This document shows, one piece after another, positions 1 through 10,800 of a stretch of 64,000 bases of DNA (positions are counted from its first letter, which is position 1; each line of letters starts with the position of its first letter). Source of the DNA: Megascapheus bottae. Taxonomy: Eukaryota; Chordata; Mammalia; Rodentia; Geomyidae. The stretch covers positions 3,457,001-3,521,000 of the forward strand of contig JANJXV010000014.1 in NCBI GenBank assembly GCA_024803745.1. Reading direction: 5' to 3'. The position numbers and the translations under genes were made by a program. The notes beneath the pieces were generated by a model. That model searched no databases. It saw nothing but the letters and a program-made list of their open reading frames with translations, and was not told where the DNA came from.

Positions 1-194
1 TTAAAGGCACTTATTAAAAGTGATTATGAGTGCCAGCTATAATTTCTATTAATTATTCTTAATCTTAAACTTGTTAGACACCTGTGGACAAAAAGCAAAA
101 ACCGCGCAGCACAGAAACCGCAGGGGGGCGGGGCTGTACAGCCAGGCTCAGACAAGTAAGGTACGCAGGCGCAAAGGCGAGGGACCTGAAGCAA

Positions 195-209
195 GGGGGG
201 GGGGGGGGG
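195..209 (+). repeat. G15 homopolymer
   Basis: Fifteen consecutive G residues sit inside the CpG island in PEG10 intron 1. The run can form quadruplex-type structures and is prone to sequencing and length error. Confidence 0.9.
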
Positions 210-239
210 TAAGGGGAGCTTACACTGCGCAAACGCAGG

Positions 240-520
240 AGCTTTGAGGGGGGCGGGGCTGTAGGCCACCTCAGAGAAGGCTGGCTAAGGGAGGCGGGGT
301 CTGGACAGGCTACGTCACTGAAGGCTGGCTGAGGGAGGCGGACTGCAGCCAAGCCACCTTCCGAGGAGGGGGGCCGAGGGAGGCGGGGTCTGTGGGGTAG
401 CTACGTCAGAGAGGGCGGGCTCGGGGAGGCGGGGTCTAGGCAGGCTGCCTCCGAGGGGGCAGGCCTGGGGGGCGGGGCTCAGGTAAGCGGGCTCTGAGAG
501 CCAGTCTGGGGGGGCGGGGA
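240..520 (+). repeat. degenerate 40-55 bp tandem repeat with GC boxes and CRE-like sites
   Basis: Several imperfect copies of a unit carry GGGAGGCGGGGTCTG followed by CAGGCTACGTCA or CAGGCTGCCTCCGAG. Copies of the GGAGGCGG core recur near 291, 334, 379, 425 and 469. Two copies keep TACGTCA (311-317, 402-408), a CREB/ATF-type core. Each unit also supplies an Sp/KLF-type GC box. The array lies in PEG10 intron 1 within the presumed DMR. Confidence 0.65.
449..463 (+). promoter_or_regulatory. possible CTCF-like core
   Basis: The sequence CTCCGAGGGGGCAGG resembles the CTCF core CCASYAGRKGGCRSY with one clear mismatch at the second base. It lies in a GC-rich tandem repeat where chance matches are frequent, so this is only a candidate. 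Confidence 0.2.
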
Positions 521-524
521 CTCG

Positions 525-604
525 GGAGGCGCGCGCCTAAGGAGGCGCGCTGCAGGGGAGGCGCGCTCTGGCGGAGGCGCGCTTGTCAGGAGGCGCGGAG
601 GGGA
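525..604 (+). repeat. exact 16-bp tandem array, five units of GGAGGCGCG-
   Basis: Five units start at 525, 541, 557, 573 and 589. All begin GGAGGCGCG, and four of the five have GGAGGCGCGC, followed by six variable bases. The period is exactly 16 bp. Each unit contributes at least two CpGs and a GGCGCG core. The constant core beside a variable spacer suggests either recent unit amplification followed by drift, or selection on the core. Confidence 0.85.
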
Positions 605-1329
605 GGGGGCCAGGCGCGCTCTCAGCAGAGACTGCAGAGAAGGCGCGCTAGGATGGGCGGGGCAGGTCTGAGACTGGCTGCTGCGCGGCCGCAGAGTGTC
701 TGCCCGCTCTTCCCAGATCCTCCCCCCTCCCAAACCCTCCTCTCCTCCCCCTCCCATCTCCCACCCACCTCCATCAACCAGCATCTCAACCAGCAAGAAC
801 AAACAACCTCCCCCACCCAATAAGCCCCCCACCCCACCCTCAGCAAAACAACCGATTTCCACAAACTGTTGCTGCACGCCAAGTCGTGCCACCGCGACAA
901 CTACCCTGCCACCGAAATCCAACAGGACTACGCAGCCCGTTCTGCCAAAAGTCAGCGCCCCTCCACTCCACTGCCACAGCAGGAATGATGCGGGCAGAAT
1001 GTTAAGACACTTCATTTATTTTTCTATTTTTTTTCTTTTTACCCGAAGCTCCATTTTGTCTACCAGCAATCAGCATGCGAGAAAAAAACCTGTCCTGCGT
1101 AAAAATGAAGTGGTTGCTATTCCAAAAAAAACCCAAGAGTGGGTGTCCCCCCTCCCAGAAACCAAGAGTCATCGTACTCTGTCGCCCGTGCTGGGGTCTA
1201 GATGGCCTGTCTGCGAGCGCTACAGTCTGTAGCTTCAGTGAGCCTCTGCAGTAGTTACTAGTTTGCCGCGCATTTTTGGGCGTAAATGGCTCTGCAGCCC
1301 GCGTCTCTGCAGTCCGCACACCTCTCTCC

Positions 1330-1570
1330 GCGCAGTGAAGCGCGGAGGCACCGTTTTCTGGTGGCGCGTTCCTCGTGGGAATCTTGGCGCAGCTCGGAGG
1401 ACTTCGTGGCGCATCCGAAGCGCACGTTCGTCCTGAGCTCGTTTCGCGCAGTTCTGCTAGTGCCCGGAGCGCCCATCAGTGTGCGGCGCACGAAGCGGCC
1501 CGGATTGGCAGCGCATGAAGCGCCCTTTGCTCCTAGCGCACTGAAGCTTCAGTGAGTTGTAGCGCATTTG
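1330..1570 (+). repeat. periodic GCGCA / GAAGCG motif array
   Basis: GCGCA recurs at 1330, 1387, 1409, 1446, 1486, 1511, 1536 and 1562. The last four are spaced 25, 25 and 26 bp apart, and several are followed by one to three bases and GAAGCG or GAAGC. The motif resembles a half-site of NRF1 (consensus YGCGCAYGCGCR), but no full palindromic NRF1 site is present in the array. It lies in PEG10 intron 1 about 300 bp from predicted exon 1. Confidence 0.6.
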
Positions 1571-1618
1571 GGGAGCCCGTCGTGGGGAGGGGGGAGAGTC
1601 CCTAGCTCAGGTGCGTCT

Positions 1619-1652
1619 GCAGCTCATGACTGTCCGCAGCTCATGTCTGTCT
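1619..1652 (+). repeat. 17-bp tandem duplication
   Basis: TGCAGCTCATGACTGTC is followed directly by CGCAGCTCATGTCTGTC, two near-identical copies of a 17-bp unit within the CpG island. No function is assigned. Confidence 0.6.
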
Positions 1653-1867
1653 AGAGACCCCGGTATGGACTTGGTCATGAAGACCAGAAGCCGCGAAAGC
1701 TGAGTTTTTCGCGCTGTCTGGGGGTCCAGCCAGTGAAGGCGTGATAGGAGGTGCGTGGAGATGTTCTGGGGGGCACTACTCCATCTCCCGCAGCCGCTCC
1801 CGAGAAAGACGGGATCTTAAGGAATATGATCTTAAGAAAGAAAATAAAATCCTCACCGCATACTCAC

Positions 1868-2078
1868 CACGCGAGGACCCCTCTGCGAAGTCGGGAAGGA
1901 TGGGTCCCACACCTGCCCGGGCGCGGGCTCCACTGGGGGCTCGAAGCCCGGAGTGGCTCCGGGCTCGAGTCCACTCAGTGGAGCTTTCGCGGGGCTCGGT
2001 GGACCCTCTCCGGCTGCTGCTGCTTTCGGGTTGCAGTCAGGTTTCTTCGACACACACCAACCGAAGTTGAGGCGCGTG
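1868..2078 (-). other. PEG10: predicted PEG10 exon 1 (5' UTR exon)
   Basis: Read on the - strand, a TATATAAG box (2101-2108) lies about 25-30 bases before position 2078. About 210 bases further on is a strong donor, GTG|GTGAGT, with the exon's last base at 1868. This arrangement and its location back to back with SGCE exon 1 match the known PEG10/SGCE organisation, where PEG10 exon 1 is short and mostly untranslated. The transcription start is inferred from TATA spacing only. The exon contains a long hairpin (1930-1981) and an ATG-initiated frame from 2053 that stays open across the donor; I do not claim that it is translated. Confidence 0.6.
1930..1981 (-). other. PEG10: long inverted repeat (hairpin) in predicted PEG10 exon 1
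   Basis: The left arm CCACTG...CTCGAAGCCCGGAG (1930-1953) pairs with the right arm CTCCGGGCTCGAG...CAGTGG (1957-1981) around a TGG loop. The inner 13-bp stem is GC-rich with one bulged base; a short internal loop separates it from an outer CCACTG/CAGTGG stem. In PEG10 RNA this would place a stable hairpin in the 5' leader, close to the splice donor. In the DNA it could extrude as a cruciform. Confidence 0.65.
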
Positions 2079-2100
2079 TCCCGGAGCCCGGACCGCTAGC

Positions 2101-2108
2101 CTTATATA
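2101..2108 (-). promoter_or_regulatory. PEG10: TATA box, probably of PEG10
   Basis: The - strand reads GCTATATAAGGC, a near-consensus TATA element in an otherwise GC-rich island. The + strand reading (TTATATAG) is a poorer match. This orientation suggests a focused leftward start near 2078, whereas SGCE appears to use a TATA-less CpG promoter. Confidence 0.55.
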
Positions 2109-2129
2109 GCCTGAAAACGGAGGGGGGGC

Positions 2130-2230
2130 GCCAAATCCCAGCGTGCTCCGCGGGCGGGGGGGGGCGGGGGGAGTGCGGGGGCGGACGGGGAGGGGGGCCG
2201 CCGGGGGATGGGGGTGGGGGCGGCCGCCCC
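2130..2230 (+). promoter_or_regulatory. G-rich core between the two promoters
   Basis: More than a dozen G-runs of three or more occur here, including GGGGGGGGGGCGGGGGG near 2155, so multiple G-quadruplexes are possible on the + strand. The stretch lies between the leftward TATA box and the SGCE start region and contains overlapping GC-box sequences, as expected of a TATA-less start region for SGCE. Confidence 0.6.
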
Positions 2231-2297
2231 GCTTCCTCGGCCCGCCGCTAGGGGGAGTGCGGGCTTCAGGAGGGGGGGTGCAGGATGCTGATGCTGA

Positions 2298-2480
<183 letters not shown>

Positions 2481-3723
2481 TAGTGGCCTGCGCGCGACGT
2501 GGAGGTCCTGGGGCCACCAGGCCGCCGCCTCCCCCTCCCCCACCCGGGTTCCGGGTACACGGGCGCGCCCTTCGGGCGCTATCCTCTCTGGATTCCCTTA
2601 GGCCCCAACTGCACCCCTCCTCCAGGGTGCCTCGCACCCCACCTCCGGAGTCCAGTGGGTCCCTTCCAAGCCTTGACCCCTGGCCTTTGTTTGTGCTCTA
2701 CCCCCCCACCCCCACGTAGGGCCCCTCCCTGTCTAGAGGACACAGATTTTCCCTGTCCGATTTCCATTTTCAACACCCTTCCCCCACATCCACCCCCAGC
2801 CACGGACCTCTGCCGGTCCCCCGCCGCCTCGAAGATTTGGGGGGCCCCTGCCCCATGTGGTGGGGGAGGGGGGGCTGCCCCTCGATTGTGATTCCGTAGC
2901 CAAGGGAAATGGACGTCGGGCTTCATCCCTTTTACACAAACGCATCTTTTCTCGCACTTGATAGAGGGGAAGACATGACAATGTGACATTTGAAAGACCA
3001 GATCTCTCTCCCCCTTGGTTCTAAGCGCATTTTTCTTGGGTTTTACCAAGCAGGGTAGCAGGGGATGAGGGGGTGTCTTGAAATGCTGGGAGAGGAGACG
3101 AGGCGCTCAGGTCAGGGTCAGCCCGGGTCGGGGATGGGGGGGGGTGGCGGCCAGGGATGAGGCCAAAGGCTCGATGCCCCCCCCCAATGCCCTGCTTTGA
3201 GGAAGGCAGCCCAATGGGAAGCAGCTGCGGGCGCTTCCCGGGCTCCACGGCGGGCCTCGGAGGCTGCCGGTCACCGACTTTTTCATGGTGTTTACCCGAT
3301 TTCGGCCACGGCTTACCCCCCACCCCACCCCCGCTCCCCTTCCACGCCGCCGTTTCCTACACGTGGCGGGGGCAAAGACCGCCCAAGAGGTGGCGGACCC
3401 TCACACCTAGGCGTGAATGTAGAGGTATAGCTTTCTATATGCCCCACCGTTCGCGTCGGGGAACCTTCCAGGGGGCTGCAAGGCCGCGAGCCACGGATGA
3501 GGAAGGGGCCAACCCAACCTCACCGAGGGTTTCCCCAGGAGCTTCTCGGGCGCCAGGACGCCTACAATCTGTCGCAAACCTTGGTGGAAAAGAACTGGAA
3601 GAGAGAACGGGGAAGATAGAATTGCCCACAACTGTGTTAGCATTCTGAAGCCCAGATGCAACGCGTTGCTCTCGGGGAGCTGCATCGGGCGCCTTTCAGT
3701 AGACTTGCAGTGGATTTTTCACC

Positions 3724-3766
3724 TCTCTCTCTCTCCCTCTGCACACACGCACACACACACACACAC
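3724..3766 (+). repeat. (CT)n/(CA)n simple repeat
   Basis: A CT-rich run passes into ACACAC just beyond the CpG island edge. Confidence 0.85.
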
Positions 3767-6699
3767 TTAGAAGAGTGGATGAGCGTTTGAGTTGTTGCAC
3801 ACGACAAGCTGGAAAGGACCGTGTTTTCAAACGCGAGCCTTCAGAGCAGTGAGCAAAACGCAGAGAATTTGCTGAGCTCTTAACAGCCCGTGTTAGAAAT
3901 GAGTAAAGGCAAAGGCGGGTTTCCAGCATGGAAAAGGTATTTTTCTAGAATGTTGGGTGAACACAATCATACAGTGCAGAAGTGTCGTTAAATTGTAATC
4001 TAAGGATGTTGAGCCTTGTCTACTGGATAGAATCATTCCGGATATTTATGTTAGATGCAGTACTGTTCTCATCACCCACAAACTTGGATTCTTAGAATTT
4101 TTTTTTTAAATCTAAAGTTACCTTACCTAGTGGTTAACTAAGAGACACTCTTTTCCCCTAAAAAGATTAAAAACTAAATGGACAAAATTAAGGAAAACTC
4201 AAGTTTAATAATCCAACACCCAAGACTTTCAAACTTTGAAACAATTTAAATAATTTCAACATGTTAACTAGAATTTTTTGTAAGAAAAACACAGTAAGAC
4301 AAAAAAGACTTCATTACTATTTTATCACAATAAAATTCCAGAGACCCTCAGTAAACTGTAAAGAAAATCAAGGTCACCTGTAATCTCTCACCCTGCGGTG
4401 ATGCCGGTCAAATGATATGCCGGTCAAAGTCTGGTATGTCAGACTTTGTCTATGTTTATGTAGATAACTAAAAAATATTTTTTATCCGGATATATTTTCT
4501 AAACATTAGAAATGGAGTCAGCTTGATGTTCCTCAATTGTTTTCTTTCCAATTAGCTTTTATATATAAACATTTCAGGTTTCTTTGGAAATAAATGGCAT
4601 TAAATTAATTTTTCTACTTAAAATTTTACATTAATATTCAGAAGGTATTGTGTAGAATTTCCTCCAGTCTCATTCTTATAACATAGTTATAACTTTGTCA
4701 TATAGTTTCTTGGTATTTTTAAATTAGACCTCTACATATGAAAAAAATCCCTTCACTTAGAAATATGATAGTGGAAGGGGGAAAACCAATATCAGTAGAT
4801 ATCTAGTGGAGGTAACCCTTTTTGCTCTCTGAAACAACAAAAAATATTAAAAATTAATAGACACTAAGAGACACTTGAGATTTTTTTGTTAATTAAAACA
4901 ACAAAGCAACTTAGAAAATTAAATAGAATCCTAACAACTATTAGTACATAGGAACCATAACCACTGTTTAGACAGAAGTGTCTAAGTGACTTTTAGGTTT
5001 TTCTCAAGTATTTGTTTCAGATGTTGACCGTTTCCTTCCCCCTTTATAAAAGGTTAAGTATAAAGCAAAATAAGTGTGGGTATGCATTATTTAATTTACC
5101 AAATGATACTTGGGCTTTGCGTTTGAACATTGTATTCTGACTATATCAAGGTCTTGCTTTATCAGCTGTGTTTAACTTAGAGTATTGTGGGAAAACTGTA
5201 TTTCAATTCAAAGTGGAATTTTTATTTTCAAGTATAATAATCCTTCTGTTTAACCTTTTAAAATGACAATTGGTCATATATCTATGAAGACATTGACTTA
5301 TCTCATGCATTTAGACTATGTTTTAGAGAGGTAGGAAAAATTGTATTTTAAAACAAAATAGGATTTTTCTCATGTCAAATCATAACTGGACATTTTATTC
5401 ATTTTTAAAGGACAATTTACTGTAATGCTGACATACCACCTGTATTTGAGTTAATTTCTAAAGTGGGAGGGAAAACAATTTCTAAACCAAGTAGAGGTTT
5501 CAGTTGTCAGTAATTTTTATTGCTCATTTTATCCATTTTTATAACTCTTTGCCATAACTCTAACAGCTGTTGATTTACCTCACATGAATATATAACTTTG
5601 AGCATGGTGAGCAGATTGTGCATCTAAGCCAAGTAGAATTTTCACTTGTCTCACAGACTTTGAAAATCAGAAGGAAAAACACCGTAAAAACTAGTTAGAG
5701 ATAACCTCAAAGAGATAACTGTGCCCAGTTTCTAACATCAGTTTTCCATTGATGAAAATCATCCTGTAAACAAAATAAGGAAGCAGTAAAGAAATCTTAG
5801 CTTGCTAAACAAATTCTCAAATATTCTGCCTGTGACCCTGATGAGTTCAGCGTTTCAGATTGCATTTTCTTAAAAAATAATCAACCACTTTGTTTCTTTT
5901 TGTGTTTTTATTTTTTAAAACCCTATTTGTCCACACTTCCTCTCCTTAAAAATTTCCCAGCCTTATTCTGTTTTCTGAATGTCTGCATGCACACTTTATC
6001 ATTTGTCTCGTTTCTTACTTGTACTGTGAAAAATGATGCTAGGTGAATAGATGACATGGGTTTATTGCGATTTCTGGACCAAAAAGGAACCTTTACACTC
6101 TTTTGGTCCGGAGCTTCACAGAAATATTTTTTTTTCTTCCACTCTTTCATAGCCTTTCCAAAAGAGACAGACAGACACAAATACCATGTAGACATGCTAA
6201 CCTTCACAATCCAGTTTTCTACCTATCTAATGTCTAGAAATATTAAGTCTTGAGCAGCAATGCAAATGAGAGAGAGAGAGAGAGGAAAGAAGATCAACAA
6301 GTCATTTCAAAAGACTGTTTTTCTGTTTAGAGTTTTGAGCTTGGTGAAGCAGATGGGCTTTCTTTCAGTCCTCTTATTTCACATGGATTTCTTCCAAACT
6401 AAAACCTCTTTTCATAATTTCTGGTGTTTAAAATTTTTAATAGAGCAAACTACATTAAAGACAATATTGAATTTAGACAGCTCTGTGGTCTCTACAAGTG
6501 GATATAAGAACATACATTTGCAAGGATGTACCTTCCGTTCCATACTTTGCCCCGGCTCTGTATGTGTGCATCTTTGGAGAGAACCATAATTTTATACTCT
6601 ACATCTTTTATACTTTGCTTTGGAGGATAAGCCAATATTTCTTTTAGTGGAAATATCACCAAGGCTTCAGACTGCTCTTACATGAGAAATGGTATATAA

Positions 6700-7470
6700 A
6701 CTAACTAGCAGAATGATTAAGAGGAAGGCAGGCTGAACCAGCACTGACCAGGTGTGTAGGCTACTGGGTTGGAGTCCGGGGGTAATCCTGACAGGGTCAC
6801 AAACATTTGCCCAGCATCTTTTCTTGCTTAACATTTGTGTGAATGATTTTGACAAAGATCTTAGACACTTCATGGATGACTGAAAAAAGTATAGCTGTTA
6901 CAAACAGATAACAGAATTTTAAGTAGAGTGCAATGCTATGCCGAGAGGAAAAAGATAAAGCAGCAAGTGCCTCATAATACACAGTGCGGGGTAGAAGAGA
7001 TGACTTTGTATACTGGCAGTTCTTCAGGAAAAAGATAGTTAATATGAATCAGTAGCCTAAGGTGGCTGGAAACAATTAAATCACAGTTAGATTCTGATAA
7101 CAGTGTAGTATTTGTGTGTCACAACAATTAATTGTCCCTTGCTCTAATCAACCACATTGGTAGAGCTGTGTGTCCATTTCTGGCTGTCACATTTAAAGAA
7201 AGACATTGACAAATTAGACAACTTCCAGAACAGTCCGTGGGGACAGTGAGGGGGCCTGGCAAGTCTGTCATAGGAGGAATCCTCAAAGGGTCTGGATGTG
7301 TTCAACTTGAGCAGGGGAGAAGGAGACATAAACTCCATTCTCTCTGCTTTGAAAAGCAGAACCCACGTTAGTGGGTAGAGGTACAGAGAGATTGCAACTT
7401 GAGACCTTTCTAACAGTTTGTGCAAGTCAACAACAAAATTTACTTGTTCTGTTGTTTCCAAATTATAGAA
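6700..7470 (+). repeat. old L3/CR1-like LINE fragment
   Basis: A broken + strand frame near 6835 reads NICVNDFDKDL followed by FMDD, which resembles the conserved CR1/L3 reverse-transcriptase region (a FADD-type motif). Further right, 7190-7400 resembles the CR1/L3 3' region (GTTCAACTTGAGCAGGGGAG). It is heavily decayed with many stops. The family assignment is by memory and moderate at best. Confidence 0.4.
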
Positions 7471-8960
7471 TTATTCATGATATTTAAATCATGAACAACA
7501 AATATTTCATGTAGCCAACATAGATATTTGTGGTAGAAACTTTTCTCTTTTTCTCCCTGATTAACTGAAAAGGCTGAACCTATGCATTTTAAGTTGATCT
7601 CCTACAAATAAAAAAGTCATAACAGGAAAATTAACACATGCTTTCTTTTTTCCCATTCTATTTCAAATGTGGAAATCTGAGAAGAAAATGACATATTCTG
7701 AGACCCCCAAACAGCTCTCCTTCCCTCTGTAAAGTGTTCTGATCTTAACGTGCTTCCCAGGGTTACTTTTTCTTGTGTTTCATGTTCTCTCTGGGATCTG
7801 GCTTCTGAGGCAAAGTGACTGGGCGGATCTGGGGTTCCCAGGGTTACTGGACAAGCTTGATGCTTGCCGGACAGGGGCAGCTCAGTATGCTTGACTGCCT
7901 CTTCCCAAGGGGAAAATGATTAGGGGGGGCATTTAGTTCTCCTTTCAGTAATCTGTTTCTCTGGGATTGTTAGAGGATCTTCTTGTAGTAGAATTACAAT
8001 TTCTTTTTAATAGCAAAAAATAACCCTATCAAAAGTGGCTTCTACTCCAATGCTCCCTTAACTTTAGTACAGAGGAACCTGGTTTCTGACTGCCTCAGGG
8101 ACATTTTCTTAATGTCTCAGACATGACTTGGAGCAGATTTTTTGTTTCTTGTTTATCCATCTGCCTCCTGATTGGTATTTTGATTGTCATATCTAACTTT
8201 GAAAACATCTTTGCTCAAAACGGTGACATAGATCAAATGCACTGCATTCATAAACTGATTGGTTGGATGATAACTCCTTTGCATAGTTACTTAAAGATAA
8301 TTTTTAAGAAGTAATAAAAAATGGATCTGTGGAAGATGGAGAACTTCCTTCCAGAACCCCCTTTCTGTGTGTTTTATGCCCTGGAGCCCTAGGGGGACTT
8401 GGAGAAATATGAGGAAGGGAGAAATATTTCACAATTCTATCACCTTTTCTAACCATTTTCCTGCTGCTTTTATTCCTGCTGTACCTCCAGAATCTTCTCT
8501 TTCATTCTAATTGTTAGGTCAGAATTTGAGTTATTCTTTCTCTGACTGTGTGAAGTGTATTTTTAATTAGAACACCTTTCTCATGTTTTTATTTGACCTT
8601 TCTGTAAAAGGGCCAAGTACTTATGTGAGGTTGTAATAAATACACACGGCAACTAGCCATGCCTGGCTTCCCAGTTGTTCAGTTGTTGGAGATGACACGG
8701 GCATTCTTGGGCTGAGTTCATATTTCCCCGAGAGAAATACTCAAAATGAGGTTTTGACTTATCAACGTGTACCTGATGGGCAGGTAGCTTCTTATAATTG
8801 CTCAAATGTTCTCCTGTGCTTGGGATGTAATAATTCCCCATCATTTAAGTTTTAAAATATAAAGATATTATATTGAGAGGTAAATAGTAGCTTCAAAATA
8901 GTTCTTGCTGCCATGATTATGGTTATATTCACAGATAGATTAATAGGTTAGTAAAAGCTG

Positions 8961-8962
<2 letters not shown>

Positions 8963-9004
<42 letters not shown>
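8963..9004 (+). repeat. (TG)21 microsatellite
   Basis: An uninterrupted TG dinucleotide run. Confidence 0.95.
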
Positions 9005-9006
<2 letters not shown>

Positions 9007-9505
9007 CTCCCTCTTGAGTCATTCTGATAGCATTTAATGTTTTTGTCTTCTTCTACGAATGGTTTACATTGTTTATACAGCAGTGATTCAAATGCATTTT
9101 ATTATTTTAAAAAACCACTCATCTTTAGCACATCTCGCTTTCTATCTAATTACCTTAGACTAATCAGATTTTTAGAATAGATCCTTGGCAGCTTGTGCCA
9201 CGGGAATCGCCAAAGCATCTGCTACGACATAGAAAGACAGACTTTCTTTTCTGATAAATGGAAGCCGCTCATTACAAAAAAATGTTTAGGAGTTAGGCAG
9301 CATTGGTGTAAATTCCTTCCCCATTCTTTAGCTTTTCACTCATTCATTTGGTCGACACTTTGATTATTATGGAGATGTGGGGGTTCACTAGCACACTGAA
9401 AGAAGAGATCACAGTTAATTTTCCTATAGTAGTGAAAATGAAATATTTGAGTTCTCTATTTCTTTAGTGTAAATCATAGAAGTATAGCTGATCCTTTGGC
9501 TTTGG

Positions 9506-9533
9506 ATGTAAAAGAAAAGAAAAGAAAAGAAAA
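9506..9533 (+). repeat. (AAAAG)n simple repeat
   Basis: Five AAAAG-type units in tandem. Confidence 0.85.
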
Positions 9534-10076
9534 ATCCCTGAAGATTTATGTTGTTCCTCCTTAACAAATTAATGAACGTTTCTCACTATGTGGTAAAATG
9601 ATACCAGCTTTTCTCCCGTATGCAACAGTTAATCAACATAGTACCTTTGACATCTTTTATTTTCTGTAGCTGCAGAGCTGATTCTAATCAGAGACCAAGA
9701 CGGCAGAGAAAAGGTTGCTACGTGTCTTATCAAAATTTGAAAGGCACATTATTTTGTGCCTAGTCATTTTCCTTCTGAAAATTGAGTTGATAGATAAACT
9801 AATGACAGTGCTCAAAGACACAGTTAAGGATGTTTATGGTAGTATTTGATAGCAATAATGAAACTCTACAAAAATATCTGTTATCTTTATGAATTATTTC
9901 ATTTTATTTATGTATTTTTGGAGATATTAAGTGTTTTTGAGATCCTGTGTTAGATGTCAGGGAATACATGGTCCTGGTTTTCAAAGAACTTTTTTTTTTT
10001 TTTACAGTAGTGATGTTGATAGTATCAAATCATATTTTCCAGACTAATTTTGGTGACGATTAAACTCTGCTCAGGG

Positions 10077-10078
<2 letters not shown>

Positions 10079-10118
<40 letters not shown>

Positions 10119-10121
10119 ACG
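10079..10121 (+). repeat. (AC)n microsatellite
   Basis: An AC run with one T interruption near its right end. Confidence 0.9.
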
Positions 10122-10239
10122 ATTAGAACGTCTGAGTTTAGTTTTGCCAGAGTGGAGTTGGGAGCTTTTTTCTGTGGAAGCACTCAGATGTGAAGGATGT
10201 GTAAATACTAGTGAGGTGAAGGGGGGAGGTATATTAAGG

Positions 10240-10800
10240 CAAAAAGAACTACTCTACAGGGCTCTGGGACAGGTAGAGCATGTCAAATAAAAAGTGCTGA
10301 GAGAAATCCATTGAGGATAAAGGAGAAAAAGAAGGAGGATGACAATGTGAAATGGGGCTCCAGAGGTCGAGGAACAAATTGTGCCGAACCCAGTAGACCA
10401 CCTTAAGAGTTTCATCTTTATGCTAAGACCAATGGGGAAGTCTTCTGAGGGTTTAAGCAAGACAAGATTTGATTTGCATTTCAAAAAGAGCACTTCTGCT
10501 GCTTTGTGAAGAAAAGGTTGGAGTCTGAATAGATTGCAGCTGACCAGTTGGAAGGCTACCCAAATCTAAGCTAGAGATGATGACATTGTGAACCATGGTG
10601 GTGATAGAGAAATAAAGACAAGAGGGGCATTTTAAGGAGTGAAAAATGATGGGAGGTGGTGGATCACATTACAGTTGAGTTTACTAGGAGGAGATGTCAA
10701 GGATGGTTTTTAGATATCTGTAAAGTTTAATGCTATTCACAGGATGAAAAAGGCTGAGAAAGTCGGATTTTGTGAGACAACAATCCCATTTCTATATGGT
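10240..10800 (+). repeat. old mammalian interspersed repeat, probably L2-type LINE
   Basis: The segment contains phrases such as AATGGGGAAGTCTTCTGAGG, GATTTGATTTGCATTTCAAA and CACTTCTGCTGCTTTGTG. I recognise these as a very common ancient mammalian repeat, most likely the L2 3' region. A related downstream portion occurs at 48270-48510. The class is certain as old repeat; the family name is less so. Confidence 0.45.

Larger units (their letters stand above)
1..1867 (-). other. PEG10: PEG10 intron 1 (proximal part)
   Basis: On the - strand this is the sequence downstream of the predicted PEG10 exon 1 splice donor at 1867. In other mammals the PEG10 protein is encoded in a large second exon several kilobases away, which would lie left of the window. 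PEG10 is a domesticated Ty3/Gypsy-derived gag-pol-like gene, and none of its coding body is present here. The intron holds the CpG-rich tandem arrays listed separately. Several long open frames occur on both strands between 479 and 1555, but they are low-complexity proline/glycine/arginine translations of GC-rich DNA and I do not call them as genes. Confidence 0.6.

Noticed and set aside
479..1555. Long open frames on both strands in the CpG island (up to 178 codons)
   Set aside because: Stop codons are rare in GC-rich DNA. The translations are Pro/Gly/Arg/Ser-rich, overlap one another on both strands and have no recognisable family.
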